Assembly: GCF_904063055.1 (NCBI RefSeq)
Contig: NZ_CAJFCN010000007.1
Span: 1-64,000, forward strand
Length of the DNA: 64,000 nucleotides
Source: Pseudomonas paracarnis
GTDB lineage: Bacteria; Pseudomonadota; Gammaproteobacteria; Pseudomonadales; Pseudomonadaceae
Reading direction: 5' to 3'
Shown here: positions 1-10,765 of the stretch, in pieces
Position numbering within the stretch: position 1 is the stretch's first letter
Layout of the letters: each line of letters opens with the position of its first letter
Translations under genes and position numbers: made by a program
Notes under the pieces: generated by a model
Seen by the model: only the letters and a program-made list of their open reading frames with translations
Databases searched by the model: none
Told to the model about the DNA's origin: nothing

Positions 1-110
1 GACCATAGAGCATTGGAACCACCTGATCCCATCCCGAACTCAGCAGTGAAACGATGCATCGCCGATGGTAGTGTGGGGTTTCCCCATGTGAGAGTAGGTC
101 ATCGTCAAGA
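1..110 (+). rRNA. rrf: 5S ribosomal RNA, 5' end cut by window edge
   Basis: The sequence matches the pseudomonad 5S rRNA from about nucleotide 10 onward, including the conserved CCCGAACTCAG segment and the GATGGTAGTGTGGGG segment. The 3' strand of helix I (CGTCAAGA, 103-110) is present, but its 5' partner lies outside the window. It is therefore the distal gene of an rRNA operon whose 16S and 23S genes are upstream. The 3' end is set by helix I and may be off by a base or two. Confidence 0.95.
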
Positions 111-120
111 TTAAATTCCG

Positions 121-156
121 AAACCCCAATTGCGAAAGCAGTTGGGGTTTTGTTTT
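121..156 (+). terminator. Intrinsic terminator of the rRNA operon
   Basis: A strong stem of AAACCCCAATTGC against GCAGTTGGGGTTT closes a GAAA tetraloop and is followed by TTGTTTT. It lies about 10 bp after the 5S 3' end, as expected for rrn termination. Confidence 0.9.
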
Positions 157-265
157 GGGCGCTCGAAAATCTTGTGGGGCGTCGATCAATACTGATATCC
201 ACCCTTTCTATGCAATGACCCTGCGCATGGCTATCATGCGTGCCTCATTCTGAGGCGATATGTGC

Positions 266-1225
266 ATGCTGACGTTGTTGAAACTTCTGAAAGATGGTCA
301 GTTCCATTCTGGAGAAGCGCTTGGCGCCGCCCTGGGCGTTAGTCGCAGTGCCGTGTGGAAGCAGCTTCAGCATCTTGAGGCAGAATTGAATCTCCCCATT
401 CATAAGGTTCGAGGCCGCGGGTATAGATTGGCTGCGCCATTGGTGTTTTTGAATGCGCAGGAGATTTCTCTGGGGGCGGCTTCCTTGGCTTGGCCCGTTC
501 ATATTTTCGACTCCATTGACTCCACTAATGCTGAGGCTTTACGTCTTGTCGATGGAGGCAGTGCGGCGCCTTTTGTTGTGCTAGCGGAGCAGCAGACGGC
601 TGGTAGGGGGCGCAGAGGCCGTAAATGGGTCAGCCCATTTGCGCAAAACGTTTACTACAGCCTTGTATTGCGTATTGAGGGTGGTCTGCGGCAACTGGAA
701 GGGTTGAGTCTGGTGGTAGGACTGGCAGTCCTGCAGGCTCTGCGTGAGTCGGGTGTGCAGGGCGCGGCTTTGAAGTGGCCAAACGACGTCTTGGTTGGGC
801 ACAAGAAAATCTCAGGCATCTTGCTTGAGATGGTGGGAGATCCCGCGGATATCTGTCACGTTGTGCTAGGGATAGGTATCAATGTGAATATGCAGAGGGC
901 AGCTGATGTTGATCAGCAGTGGACCTCGATGCAGCTTGAGACGGGCTTTTCAGTTGATCGCAATCACCTGGTGGCGCGACTGGGTTTGCAACTCCAAGCC
1001 TACCTAGATCGACACAAGGCTGCGGGTTTTGCAGGGTTGCAAGACGAATGGGAGCAGCATCACGCGTGGCAGGGGAAGTCCGTGTCGCTTATCGCGGGCG
1101 TCAATCAGATTGATGGGGTTGTGCTGGGCGTGGATCGTCAGGGCGCCTTGCGTTTGGATGTCGGTGGCGTTGAGAAAATATACAGCGGTGGTGAGTTAAG
1201 CCTGAGGTTGCGTGATGATTCTTGA
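266..1225 (+). CDS. birA: Bifunctional biotin-[acetyl-CoA-carboxylase] ligase / biotin operon repressor
   Basis: BirA activates biotin to biotinyl-AMP and attaches it to the carboxyl-carrier protein; in family members with the N-terminal winged helix it also represses biotin synthesis. The 319 residues show that helix-turn-helix (about 15-50), the biotinyl-AMP loop GRGRRGRKW (113-121), the KWPND motif (170-174) and the KISGIL strand, followed by the small C-terminal SH3-like domain. An ATG six bases earlier (260) is in frame; 266 was chosen because family members begin MLTLLKLL and GAGG at 252 is well placed for it. The 3' end overlaps coaX, which suggests co-transcription. Confidence 0.95.
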   Translation: MLTLLKLLKDGQFHSGEALGAALGVSRSAVWKQLQHLEAELNLPIHKVRGRGYRLAAPLVFLNAQEISLGAASLAWPVHIFDSIDSTNAEALRLVDGGSAAPFVVLAEQQTAGRGRRGRKWVSPFAQNVYYSLVLRIEGGLRQLEGLSLVVGLAVLQALRESGVQGAALKWPNDVLVGHKKISGILLEMVGDPADICHVVLGIGINVNMQRAADVDQQWTSMQLETGFSVDRNHLVARLGLQLQAYLDRHKAAGFAGLQDEWEQHHAWQGKSVSLIAGVNQIDGVVLGVDRQGALRLDVGGVEKIYSGGELSLRLRDDS

Positions 1226-1964
1226 GCTCGACTGTGGAAATAGCTTTATCAAATGGCGTGTTCTTGAGTTGAGTGAGGCAACTGTTCGCGCGGAAGGTAT
1301 CGCAGGTTCAGATATCGCGCTGATCGATAGTTTGGTGGCTTTGCCTGGTCTATTGCTCACGCGTTGTCGGTTAGTGAGTGTTCGCGCGCTTGAGGAGACC
1401 GATAAGCTGATAGCTGCCTTGGTAGCGGCATTTGGCGTTGCTGTTTCCTGTGCAACCTCTGCTCAAGAAATGGGCGGAGTGCGCAACGGCTACGAAGACT
1501 TCCAGCGCCTGGGGATGGATCGATGGCTGGCCATGCTAGGCGCGTTCAAGTTGGCGTCAGGTGCATGCCTGGTACTCGACTTTGGTACAGCGGCGACAGC
1601 AGATTTTATTGGTCCGGACGGTGGGCACCTGGGTGGGTTTATTTGCCCGGGTATGCCGCTTATGCGTAATCAACTGCGAACCCATACCCGCAAGATACGC
1701 TATGACGACGCGGCCGCTGAGCGGGCTGTGGAACGTCTCTCTCCTGGTCGTACGACCGTAGAGGCTGTCGAGCGTGGGTGTACGCTCATGCTTAGAGGGT
1801 TTGTGCTGACCCAGCTCGAGTTGGCGCGAGGCTATTGGGGGGAGGATTTCACGGTCTTCCTCACTGGCGGCGATGCTGACCTGGTGAGGGATGCTGCGCC
1901 TCAGGCTCGGCTGGTCCCGGATCTGGTGTTTGTTGGTTTGGCAATGGCGTGTCCTTTGTCTTGA
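1215..1964 (+). CDS. coaX: Type III pantothenate kinase
   Basis: CoaX phosphorylates pantothenate in the first step of coenzyme A synthesis. Type III enzymes use the ASKHA fold and need a monovalent cation. Visible motifs are the N-terminal phosphate loop DCGNS (6-10), the pantothenate-site RLGMDRW (98-104) and the second phosphate motif DFGTA (122-126). At 249 residues it has the normal length. The start overlaps the birA end by 11 bases, so the two are probably translationally coupled; a GTG one codon upstream (1212) is possible. The birA-coaX-SPOR order is standard in Pseudomonas. Confidence 0.95.
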   Translation: MILELDCGNSFIKWRVLELSEATVRAEGIAGSDIALIDSLVALPGLLLTRCRLVSVRALEETDKLIAALVAAFGVAVSCATSAQEMGGVRNGYEDFQRLGMDRWLAMLGAFKLASGACLVLDFGTAATADFIGPDGGHLGGFICPGMPLMRNQLRTHTRKIRYDDAAAERAVERLSPGRTTVEAVERGCTLMLRGFVLTQLELARGYWGEDFTVFLTGGDADLVRDAAPQARLVPDLVFVGLAMACPLS

Positions 1965-1971
1965 GGTGATT

Positions 1972-2418
1972 ATGCGCTGGCTGTTTTTACTTTTACTGGT
2001 CCTCAATGTTTTCTATTACGTCTGGCATCAGCAAGAGGCGCCATTGCGGGCCAAGGATGTCACGCCCTTGAGTCTCCATCGGGGGGCACAACAAGATATT
2101 CGCCTCCTGAGTGAGTCGGCAGATGCGGTGGCGCGGCGTGATCGAGCGAGGCCGGCAGAGGCGCAGAATACCTGCTTGTACATCGGTGGGTTCACTGATC
2201 GACGCCAAGCCTCCTCTCTCGAGCAGAGGCTCACCAGCCTGGATATCAAGGTCAAAGTACAGTTGCTGAATGCGCCGGACGCCTCGGGTTATTGGTTGCG
2301 TGTAGCCCCTGAGAGCCGTCGCCTGGCTGACGATCTGCCCTTTGAAAGCCTTGCTAATGAATTCAATGAGTTAAAACATAAAATAATGCTGTGTGAAGGC
2401 ATTGCAACTCTCGAATAG
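1972..2418 (+). CDS. SPOR domain-containing membrane protein
   Basis: A 148-residue protein with one N-terminal hydrophobic segment (about 2-18), a charged spacer, and a C-terminal SPOR-like repeat beginning near CLYIGGFTDRRQA. SPOR domains bind denuded peptidoglycan and often mark septal proteins; that role is inferred here. The chosen ATG follows a TGAGGTGATT ribosome site seven bases after the coaX stop, so it reads as the third gene of a birA-coaX operon. Longer in-frame upstream extensions overlap coaX and lack support. Confidence 0.82.
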   Translation: MRWLFLLLLVLNVFYYVWHQQEAPLRAKDVTPLSLHRGAQQDIRLLSESADAVARRDRARPAEAQNTCLYIGGFTDRRQASSLEQRLTSLDIKVKVQLLNAPDASGYWLRVAPESRRLADDLPFESLANEFNELKHKIMLCEGIATLE

Positions 2419-2519
2419 TTTGCATAGAATGGCGCCCGCTTCGCAGTGAAGACCTTTAAGGGCTACAGTGCAAAGCGACCGTCAATGCAGCTAACCTCAT
2501 AATTTAAATGAGAAAATGC

Positions 2520-2547
2520 TTGACAGAAGGTCGGCGTGATGTAAAAT
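2520..2547 (+). promoter_or_regulatory. Sigma-70 promoter of the tRNA-Tyr/Gly/Thr transcript
   Basis: TTGACA (2520-2525) and TAAAAT (2542-2547) are separated by 16 bp and lie just ahead of tRNA-Tyr. A GC-rich stretch directly after the -10 is compatible with stringent control. Confidence 0.75.
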
Positions 2548-2560
2548 GCCGGCTCGCTTA

Positions 2561-2645
<85 letters not shown>

Positions 2646-2669
2646 TTTTTAGCGTGAGCTGCAAGCTCC

Positions 2670-2743
<74 letters not shown>

Positions 2744-2769
2744 AGTTTGCAGGTTGTGCAAGGTGTTTC

Positions 2770-2845
2770 GCTCTTGTAGCTCAGTTGGTAGAGCACACCC
2801 TTGGTAAGGGTGAGGTCAGCGGTTCAAATCCGCTCAAGAGCTCCA
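2770..2845 (+). tRNA. thrT: tRNA-Thr (anticodon GGT)
   Basis: The acceptor GCTCTTG/CAAGAGC, a GGT anticodon in loop TTGGTAA, a canonical T-arm and CCA give a 76-nt threonine tRNA. In many gammaproteobacteria a tuf gene follows this tRNA; here a terminator follows instead. Confidence 0.97.
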
Positions 2846-2852
2846 TATGACA

Positions 2853-2883
2853 AGGCAGATATGAAAATATCTGCCTTTGTTTT
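2853..2883 (+). terminator. Intrinsic terminator after tRNA-Thr
   Basis: AGGCAGATAT and ATATCTGCCT form a perfect 10-bp stem with a GAAA loop, followed by TTGTTTT. It ends the tRNA transcript at the point where tufB would otherwise start. Confidence 0.85.
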
Positions 2884-2939
2884 AACAGCTGCCTCGGCTT
2901 GAATGTTGTTCGATGTTTCAGGTCTTGTGGGGTTGGTTG

Positions 2940-2968
2940 TTGTAAAGTCTTTTTCAGGCCTGCATAAT
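2940..2968 (+). promoter_or_regulatory. Candidate promoter for tRNA-Trp-secE-nusG
   Basis: TTGTAA (2940-2945) and CATAAT (2963-2968) with a 17-bp spacer lie about 20 bp ahead of tRNA-Trp. With the upstream terminator they make tRNA-Trp-secE-nusG a separate unit. Confidence 0.55.
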
Positions 2969-2988
2969 GGTCGGCCTGATTTTGTTTT

Positions 2989-3064
2989 AGGTCAGTAGCT
3001 CAATTGGCAGAGCGACGGTCTCCAAAACCGTAGGTTGGGGGTTCGATTCCCTCCTGACCTGCCA
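2989..3064 (+). tRNA. trpT: tRNA-Trp (anticodon CCA)
   Basis: The acceptor AGGTCAG/CTGACCT, a CCA anticodon in the loop CTCCAAA, a G discriminator base and an encoded 3' CCA give a 76-nt tryptophan tRNA. It sits directly ahead of secE, the usual arrangement. Confidence 0.97.
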
Positions 3065-3109
3065 GATTCACGTGGTGTGTCTGGCTTTCTTTTCACAGGA
3101 TCTTCATAG

Positions 3110-3478
3110 ATGACTCCTAAGGCTGAAGCTCAAAGCTCTCGTTTCGATCTGGTAAAGTGGCTCGCTGTAGTCGCCTTGGTGGTCGTAGGCGTTGTTGGCA
3201 ATCAGTACTATTCTGCTTCGCCGATCCTGTACCGTGTACTCGCTTTGCTTGCCCTCGCTGCTGTAGCTGCCTTTGTAGGCCTGCAGACTGCCAAAGGCAA
3301 GTCGTTCGCGGTACTGGTTAAGGAAGCTCGCACCGAAATCCGTAAAGTCGTTTGGCCGACTCGCCAAGAAACCACTCAGACCACATTGATTGTCGTGGCT
3401 GTTGTTCTGGTTATGGCGTTGCTGTTGTGGGGGCTTGATTCCCTGCTCGGCTGGCTTGTTTCCTTGATTGTTGGCTAA
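3110..3478 (+). CDS. secE: Preprotein translocase subunit SecE
   Basis: SecE is the essential clamp of the SecYEG channel in the inner membrane. The 122-residue protein has three hydrophobic segments (about 16-33, 41-58 and 94-116) as in the long gammaproteobacterial form. The conserved cytoplasmic amphipathic stretch with RKVVWPTRQET precedes the last membrane segment. nusG follows after 9 bases, as in nearly all bacteria. Confidence 0.97.
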   Translation: MTPKAEAQSSRFDLVKWLAVVALVVVGVVGNQYYSASPILYRVLALLALAAVAAFVGLQTAKGKSFAVLVKEARTEIRKVVWPTRQETTQTTLIVVAVVLVMALLLWGLDSLLGWLVSLIVG

Positions 3479-3487
3479 GGGTGTCCC

Positions 3488-4021
3488 GTGGCTAAGCGTT
3501 GGTACGTTGTGCATGCTTACTCGGGTTACGAGAAGCATGTTATGCGCTCTTTGCTGGAGCGCGTAAAGCTGGCAGGCATGGAAGATGGCTTCGGCGAAAT
3601 TCTGGTTCCCACTGAAGAAGTGGTTGAAATGCGGAATGGGCAGAAGCGCAAAAGCGAACGCAAGTTCTTCCCTGGCTACGTGCTGGTACAAATGGACATG
3701 AACGAAGGTACTTGGCACTTGGTCAAGGATACCCCTCGCGTCATGGGCTTCATTGGCGGTACTGCCGACAAGCCTGCTCCGATCACCGACAAAGAGGCGG
3801 AAGCAATTCTGCGTCGTGTTGCTGATGGTAGCGACAAGCCCAAGCCGAAGACATTGTTCGAGCCGGGTGAGGTTGTTCGCGTTACAGACGGTCCGTTCGC
3901 TGATTTTAACGGTACGGTCGAAGAAGTTAACTACGAAAAGAGCCGGATCCAAGTGGCAGTGCTCATTTTCGGTCGCTCTACCCCGGTAGAGTTGGAGTTC
4001 AGTCAGGTCGAAAAGGTCTAG
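3488..4021 (+). CDS. nusG: Transcription termination/antitermination protein NusG
   Basis: NusG bridges the RNA polymerase clamp to Rho or to ribosomal protein S10, coupling transcription to termination or translation. The 177 residues contain the NGN domain starting at RWYVVHAYSGYE, with the FFPGYVLV strand, and a C-terminal KOW domain beginning near PGEVVRVTDGPFADFNG. The start is GTG. Length and domain order are normal. Confidence 0.98.
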   Translation: MAKRWYVVHAYSGYEKHVMRSLLERVKLAGMEDGFGEILVPTEEVVEMRNGQKRKSERKFFPGYVLVQMDMNEGTWHLVKDTPRVMGFIGGTADKPAPITDKEAEAILRRVADGSDKPKPKTLFEPGEVVRVTDGPFADFNGTVEEVNYEKSRIQVAVLIFGRSTPVELEFSQVEKV

Positions 4022-4036
4022 CTGGGCAAGCATCCC

Positions 4037-4064
4037 AACCCCGCAGCCTAGGCTGTGGGGTTTT
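4037..4064 (+). terminator. Intrinsic terminator between nusG and rplK
   Basis: AACCCCGCAGCC and GGCTGTGGGGTT pair around a TA-centred loop and run into TTTT. It separates the secE-nusG unit from the L11 operon; some readthrough is likely because rplK has no obvious strong promoter in the remaining 70 bp. Confidence 0.75.
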
Positions 4065-4137
4065 GTCGTCACTGGGATAAACGCGCAAGTAACCGGGGAG
4101 CCTTTCGAGGCGTTTGAACCCGTAATTGGAGTGCCTC

Positions 4138-4569
4138 ATGGCCAAGAAGATTACCGCTTACATCAAGCTGCAAGTGAAGGCCGCTCAGGCCAACCCTAGC
4201 CCACCCGTCGGTCCAGCTCTGGGTCAGCACGGCGTGAACATCATGGAATTCTGCAAGGCCTTCAACGCCCGTACTCAGGGTCTTGAGCCAGGTCTGCCGA
4301 CTCCAGTGATCATCACTGTATACAGCGACCGTAGCTTCACCTTCGAAACCAAGTCGACCCCGGCTTCGGTTTTGCTGAAGAAAGCTGCCGGTCTGACCAG
4401 CGGTTCCGCTCGTCCTAACACCGTTAAGGTTGGCACCGTAACCCGTGCTCAGCTGGAAGAAATCGCGAAAACCAAAAACGCGGATCTGACTGCAGCTGAT
4501 ATGGATGCAGCCGTGCGTACCATCGCCGGTTCTGCTCGTAGCATGGGCCTTAACGTGGAGGGTGTGTAA
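4138..4569 (+). CDS. rplK: 50S ribosomal protein L11
   Basis: L11 forms the GTPase-associated stalk base with 23S rRNA helices 43/44 and is needed for RelA activation by stalled ribosomes. The 143-residue protein has the proline-rich N-terminal domain (NPSPPVGPALGQHG) and the C-terminal rRNA-binding domain ending near GSARSMGL. The ATG at 4138 follows GGAG; an upstream in-frame ATG would add four residues and is not needed. The last base of its stop is the first base of rplA. Confidence 0.98.
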   Translation: MAKKITAYIKLQVKAAQANPSPPVGPALGQHGVNIMEFCKAFNARTQGLEPGLPTPVIITVYSDRSFTFETKSTPASVLLKKAAGLTSGSARPNTVKVGTVTRAQLEEIAKTKNADLTAADMDAAVRTIAGSARSMGLNVEGV

Positions 4570-5264
4570 TGGCTAAGCTGACCAAGCGCCAAAAGGCTAT
4601 CGCCGGCAAGATCGAAGCAGGCAAGTCCTACAACTTCGTAGACGCTGCTGCCTTGCTGACCGAGCTGTCGACTGTCAAGTTCAGCGAGTCTGTTGACGTT
4701 GCTGTAAACCTGGGTGTTGACCCACGTAAATCCGACCAGGTCGTTCGTAGCGCTACTGTGCTGCCACACGGCACTGGCAAGACTGTACGTGTTGCTGTCT
4801 TCACCCAAGGCCCAGCTGCTGAAGCTGCTCTGGCCGCTGGTGCTGATCGCGTTGGCATGGACGACCTGGCTGCCGAAATGAAAGGCGGCGACCTGAACTA
4901 TGACGTCGTTATTGCTTCCCCGGATGCAATGCGTGTTGTAGGTCAGTTGGGTCAGATCCTCGGTCCACGTGGCCTGATGCCTAACCCTAAAGTCGGCACC
5001 GTAACTCCAGACGTAGCTACCGCGGTTAAAAACGCCAAGGCTGGTCAGGTTCGTTATCGCACCGACAAAAACGGCATCATTCACACCTCCGTTGGCAAAG
5101 TCGGCTTCGATGCCGTCAAGCTGAAGGAAAACGTTGAAGCCCTGATCGCTGATCTGAAGCGTATCAAGCCTGCTTCCTCGAAAGGTATCTACGTCAAGCG
5201 CGTTACCCTGAGCACCACTATGGGCCCAGGTCTGGTCATCGACCAAGGCTCGCTGGACGTATAA
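4569..5264 (+). CDS. rplA: 50S ribosomal protein L1
   Basis: L1 forms the mobile stalk at the E site and, in enterobacteria, autoregulates the L11 operon by binding its leader. The 231-residue protein carries the signature around DPRKSDQVVR and the conserved ILGPRGLMPNPK stretch. Its ATG overlaps the rplK stop (TAATG), so translation is coupled. Confidence 0.98.
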   Translation: MAKLTKRQKAIAGKIEAGKSYNFVDAAALLTELSTVKFSESVDVAVNLGVDPRKSDQVVRSATVLPHGTGKTVRVAVFTQGPAAEAALAAGADRVGMDDLAAEMKGGDLNYDVVIASPDAMRVVGQLGQILGPRGLMPNPKVGTVTPDVATAVKNAKAGQVRYRTDKNGIIHTSVGKVGFDAVKLKENVEALIADLKRIKPASSKGIYVKRVTLSTTMGPGLVIDQGSLDV

Positions 5265-5270
5265 GACATA

Positions 5271-5296
5271 AATTGGCGCAAGTAATTGCGCCAATT
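5271..5296 (+). other. Stem-loop at the rplA-rplJ boundary
   Basis: AATTGGCGCAA and TTGCGCCAATT form a perfect 11-bp stem with a four-base loop just after rplA. There is no T-run, so an mRNA processing or stabilising structure is more likely than a terminator. Confidence 0.55.
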
Positions 5297-5463
5297 GAAA
5301 GATTGGGGTCCCTGCCTGGCGGGGGCTATCCAAGACCGTAGGCGACGCAAGTCTTAAACCAACAAGCCTACGCAGATGGTGCTCCCGGTTCCTTACCGAA
5401 TCAGACACCAAAACGACATCAGGCCTAGGCCAGATGAAACGGTAACAAGCAGGAGTTAAACCC
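5297..5463 (+). promoter_or_regulatory. L10 leader of the rplJL operon
   Basis: The 167-nt untranslated region ahead of rplJ is AC-rich with several short paired segments, as in the leader to which the L10-L12 complex binds to repress translation in gammaproteobacteria. Assignment rests on position, length and composition; I did not fold it. Confidence 0.6.
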
Positions 5464-5964
5464 GTGGCAATTAATCTCGAAGACAAGAAGGCCATCGTCG
5501 CTGAAGTCAACGAGGCTGCCAAAGCTGCTCTGTCCGCTGTCGTGGCTGATGCCCGTGGTGTGACAGTAGGCGCTATGACCGGACTCCGTAAAGAGGCTCG
5601 TGAAGCTGGCGTATACGTACGTGTTGTACGTAACACTCTGCTCAAGCGCGCCGTTGCTGACACTGAATACAGTGTTCTCAACGACGTGTTCACCGGCCCG
5701 ACTCTGATCGCGTTCTCTAAAGATCATCCAGGCGCTGCTGCCCGTTTGTTCAAAGAATTCGCCAAGAGTCAGGATAAGTTCGAGATCAAGGCAGCTGCGT
5801 TCGAGGGCAAGTTCCTCGCAGCTAACCAAATCGACGTACTGGCAACACTGCCGACCCGTAACGAAGCTATTTCGCAGCTGATGAGCGTGATTCAAGGCGC
5901 TACCAGCAAGCTGGCTCGTACTCTGGCTGCAGTTCGCGAGCAAAAAGAAGCTGCCGCAGCCTAA
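5464..5964 (+). CDS. rplJ: 50S ribosomal protein L10
   Basis: L10 anchors the L7/L12 dimers to the ribosomal stalk. The 166 residues include the N-terminal rRNA-binding domain (AINLEDKKAIVAEV) and the C-terminal helix that binds L7/L12. The GTG start at 5464 lies eight bases after AGGAG; starting at valine is normal for rplJ. The protein is also the autorepressor of this operon in studied relatives. Confidence 0.97.
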   Translation: MAINLEDKKAIVAEVNEAAKAALSAVVADARGVTVGAMTGLRKEAREAGVYVRVVRNTLLKRAVADTEYSVLNDVFTGPTLIAFSKDHPGAAARLFKEFAKSQDKFEIKAAAFEGKFLAANQIDVLATLPTRNEAISQLMSVIQGATSKLARTLAAVREQKEAAAA

Positions 5965-6042
5965 GGCTGAGCAAATTCTCTCGCGTATTTTTGTTTATTT
6001 CGATGGCCGCGTAGGCCGTCCCCCAATTCAGGAAATACAGCA

Positions 6043-6408
6043 ATGTCTATCTCCCAAGACGATATCCTCAACGCCGTAGCTGAAATGTCGGTTCTGCAGG
6101 TTGTTGAGCTGATCAAAGCTTTCGAAGAAAAATTCGGCGTTTCCGCTGCCGCTGCTTCCGCTGGCCCAGCTGTTGCTGCTGTCGCTGCTGAAGAGCAAAC
6201 CGAATTCAACGTCATGCTGCTGGAAGCTGGCGAGAAGAAAGTAAACGTGATCAAGGCAGTACGTGAACTGACCGGTCTGGGCCTGAAAGAAGCCAAGGCT
6301 GTAGTTGACGGCGCTCCTGCCCAGGTTCTAGAAGCAGTGTCGAAAGACGCCGCTGACAAAGCCAAAGCTACTCTGGAAGAAGCAGGCGCTAAAGTCGAGC
6401 TGAAGTAA
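6043..6408 (+). CDS. rplL: 50S ribosomal protein L7/L12
   Basis: L7/L12 recruits and stimulates the translational GTPases. The 121-residue acidic protein has the N-terminal dimerisation helix, an Ala-rich hinge (AAASAGPAVAAVAAEEQ, about 38-55) and the globular C-terminal domain with VRELTGLGLKEAKAVV. It lies 78 bases after rplJ; excess L12 over L10 is normally achieved by more efficient translation of this cistron. Confidence 0.98.
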   Translation: MSISQDDILNAVAEMSVLQVVELIKAFEEKFGVSAAAASAGPAVAAVAAEEQTEFNVMLLEAGEKKVNVIKAVRELTGLGLKEAKAVVDGAPAQVLEAVSKDAADKAKATLEEAGAKVELK

Positions 6409-6454
6409 GCATCGACCTTGCGTCTCCAGCCCAAGCGTTAAGCTGAAGGCTGAT

Positions 6455-6483
6455 GGCTGGTGGCTCTTGCCACCGGCCTTTTT
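6455..6483 (+). terminator. Attenuator between rplL and rpoB
   Basis: GGCTGGTGGC pairs with GCCACCGGCC over a TCTT loop, followed by five T residues. Its position in the 219-bp rplL-rpoB gap matches the partial terminator that keeps rpoBC expression below that of the ribosomal proteins in enterobacteria. Confidence 0.82.
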
Positions 6484-6627
6484 CCGTTCTTGGCTGTCGA
6501 CTCGGTCGCCGCCATTAACGCGCTGTAGCCACCCGAAGCGGTGGTGCAAACCATGGGGTTTGCAAGATTTTCTGGCTGCTCCCGTCGGAGGGGCCAAACA
6601 AGCAGGTGACCAAGCTGGGGAACGCTG

Positions 6628-10701
<4,074 letters not shown>

Positions 10702-10716
10702 CACGTGACGCGAATC

Positions 10717-10743
10717 GAGAGCGGGGCTGTTTAGCCCGCTCTC
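10717..10743 (+). other. Stem-loop between rpoB and rpoC
   Basis: GAGAGCGGGGCT pairs with AGCCCGCTCTC with one bulged G, leaving a short GTTT loop. No T-run follows, so it is more likely an mRNA processing or stability element than a terminator. Confidence 0.5.
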
Positions 10744-10765
10744 TGCTCCGCCAGGAGGAAAGGCC

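Noticed and set aside
49..500. A CRISPR-like or tandem repeat between the 5S gene and birA
   Set aside because: Only the single rrn terminator palindrome is present; no repeat unit recurs.
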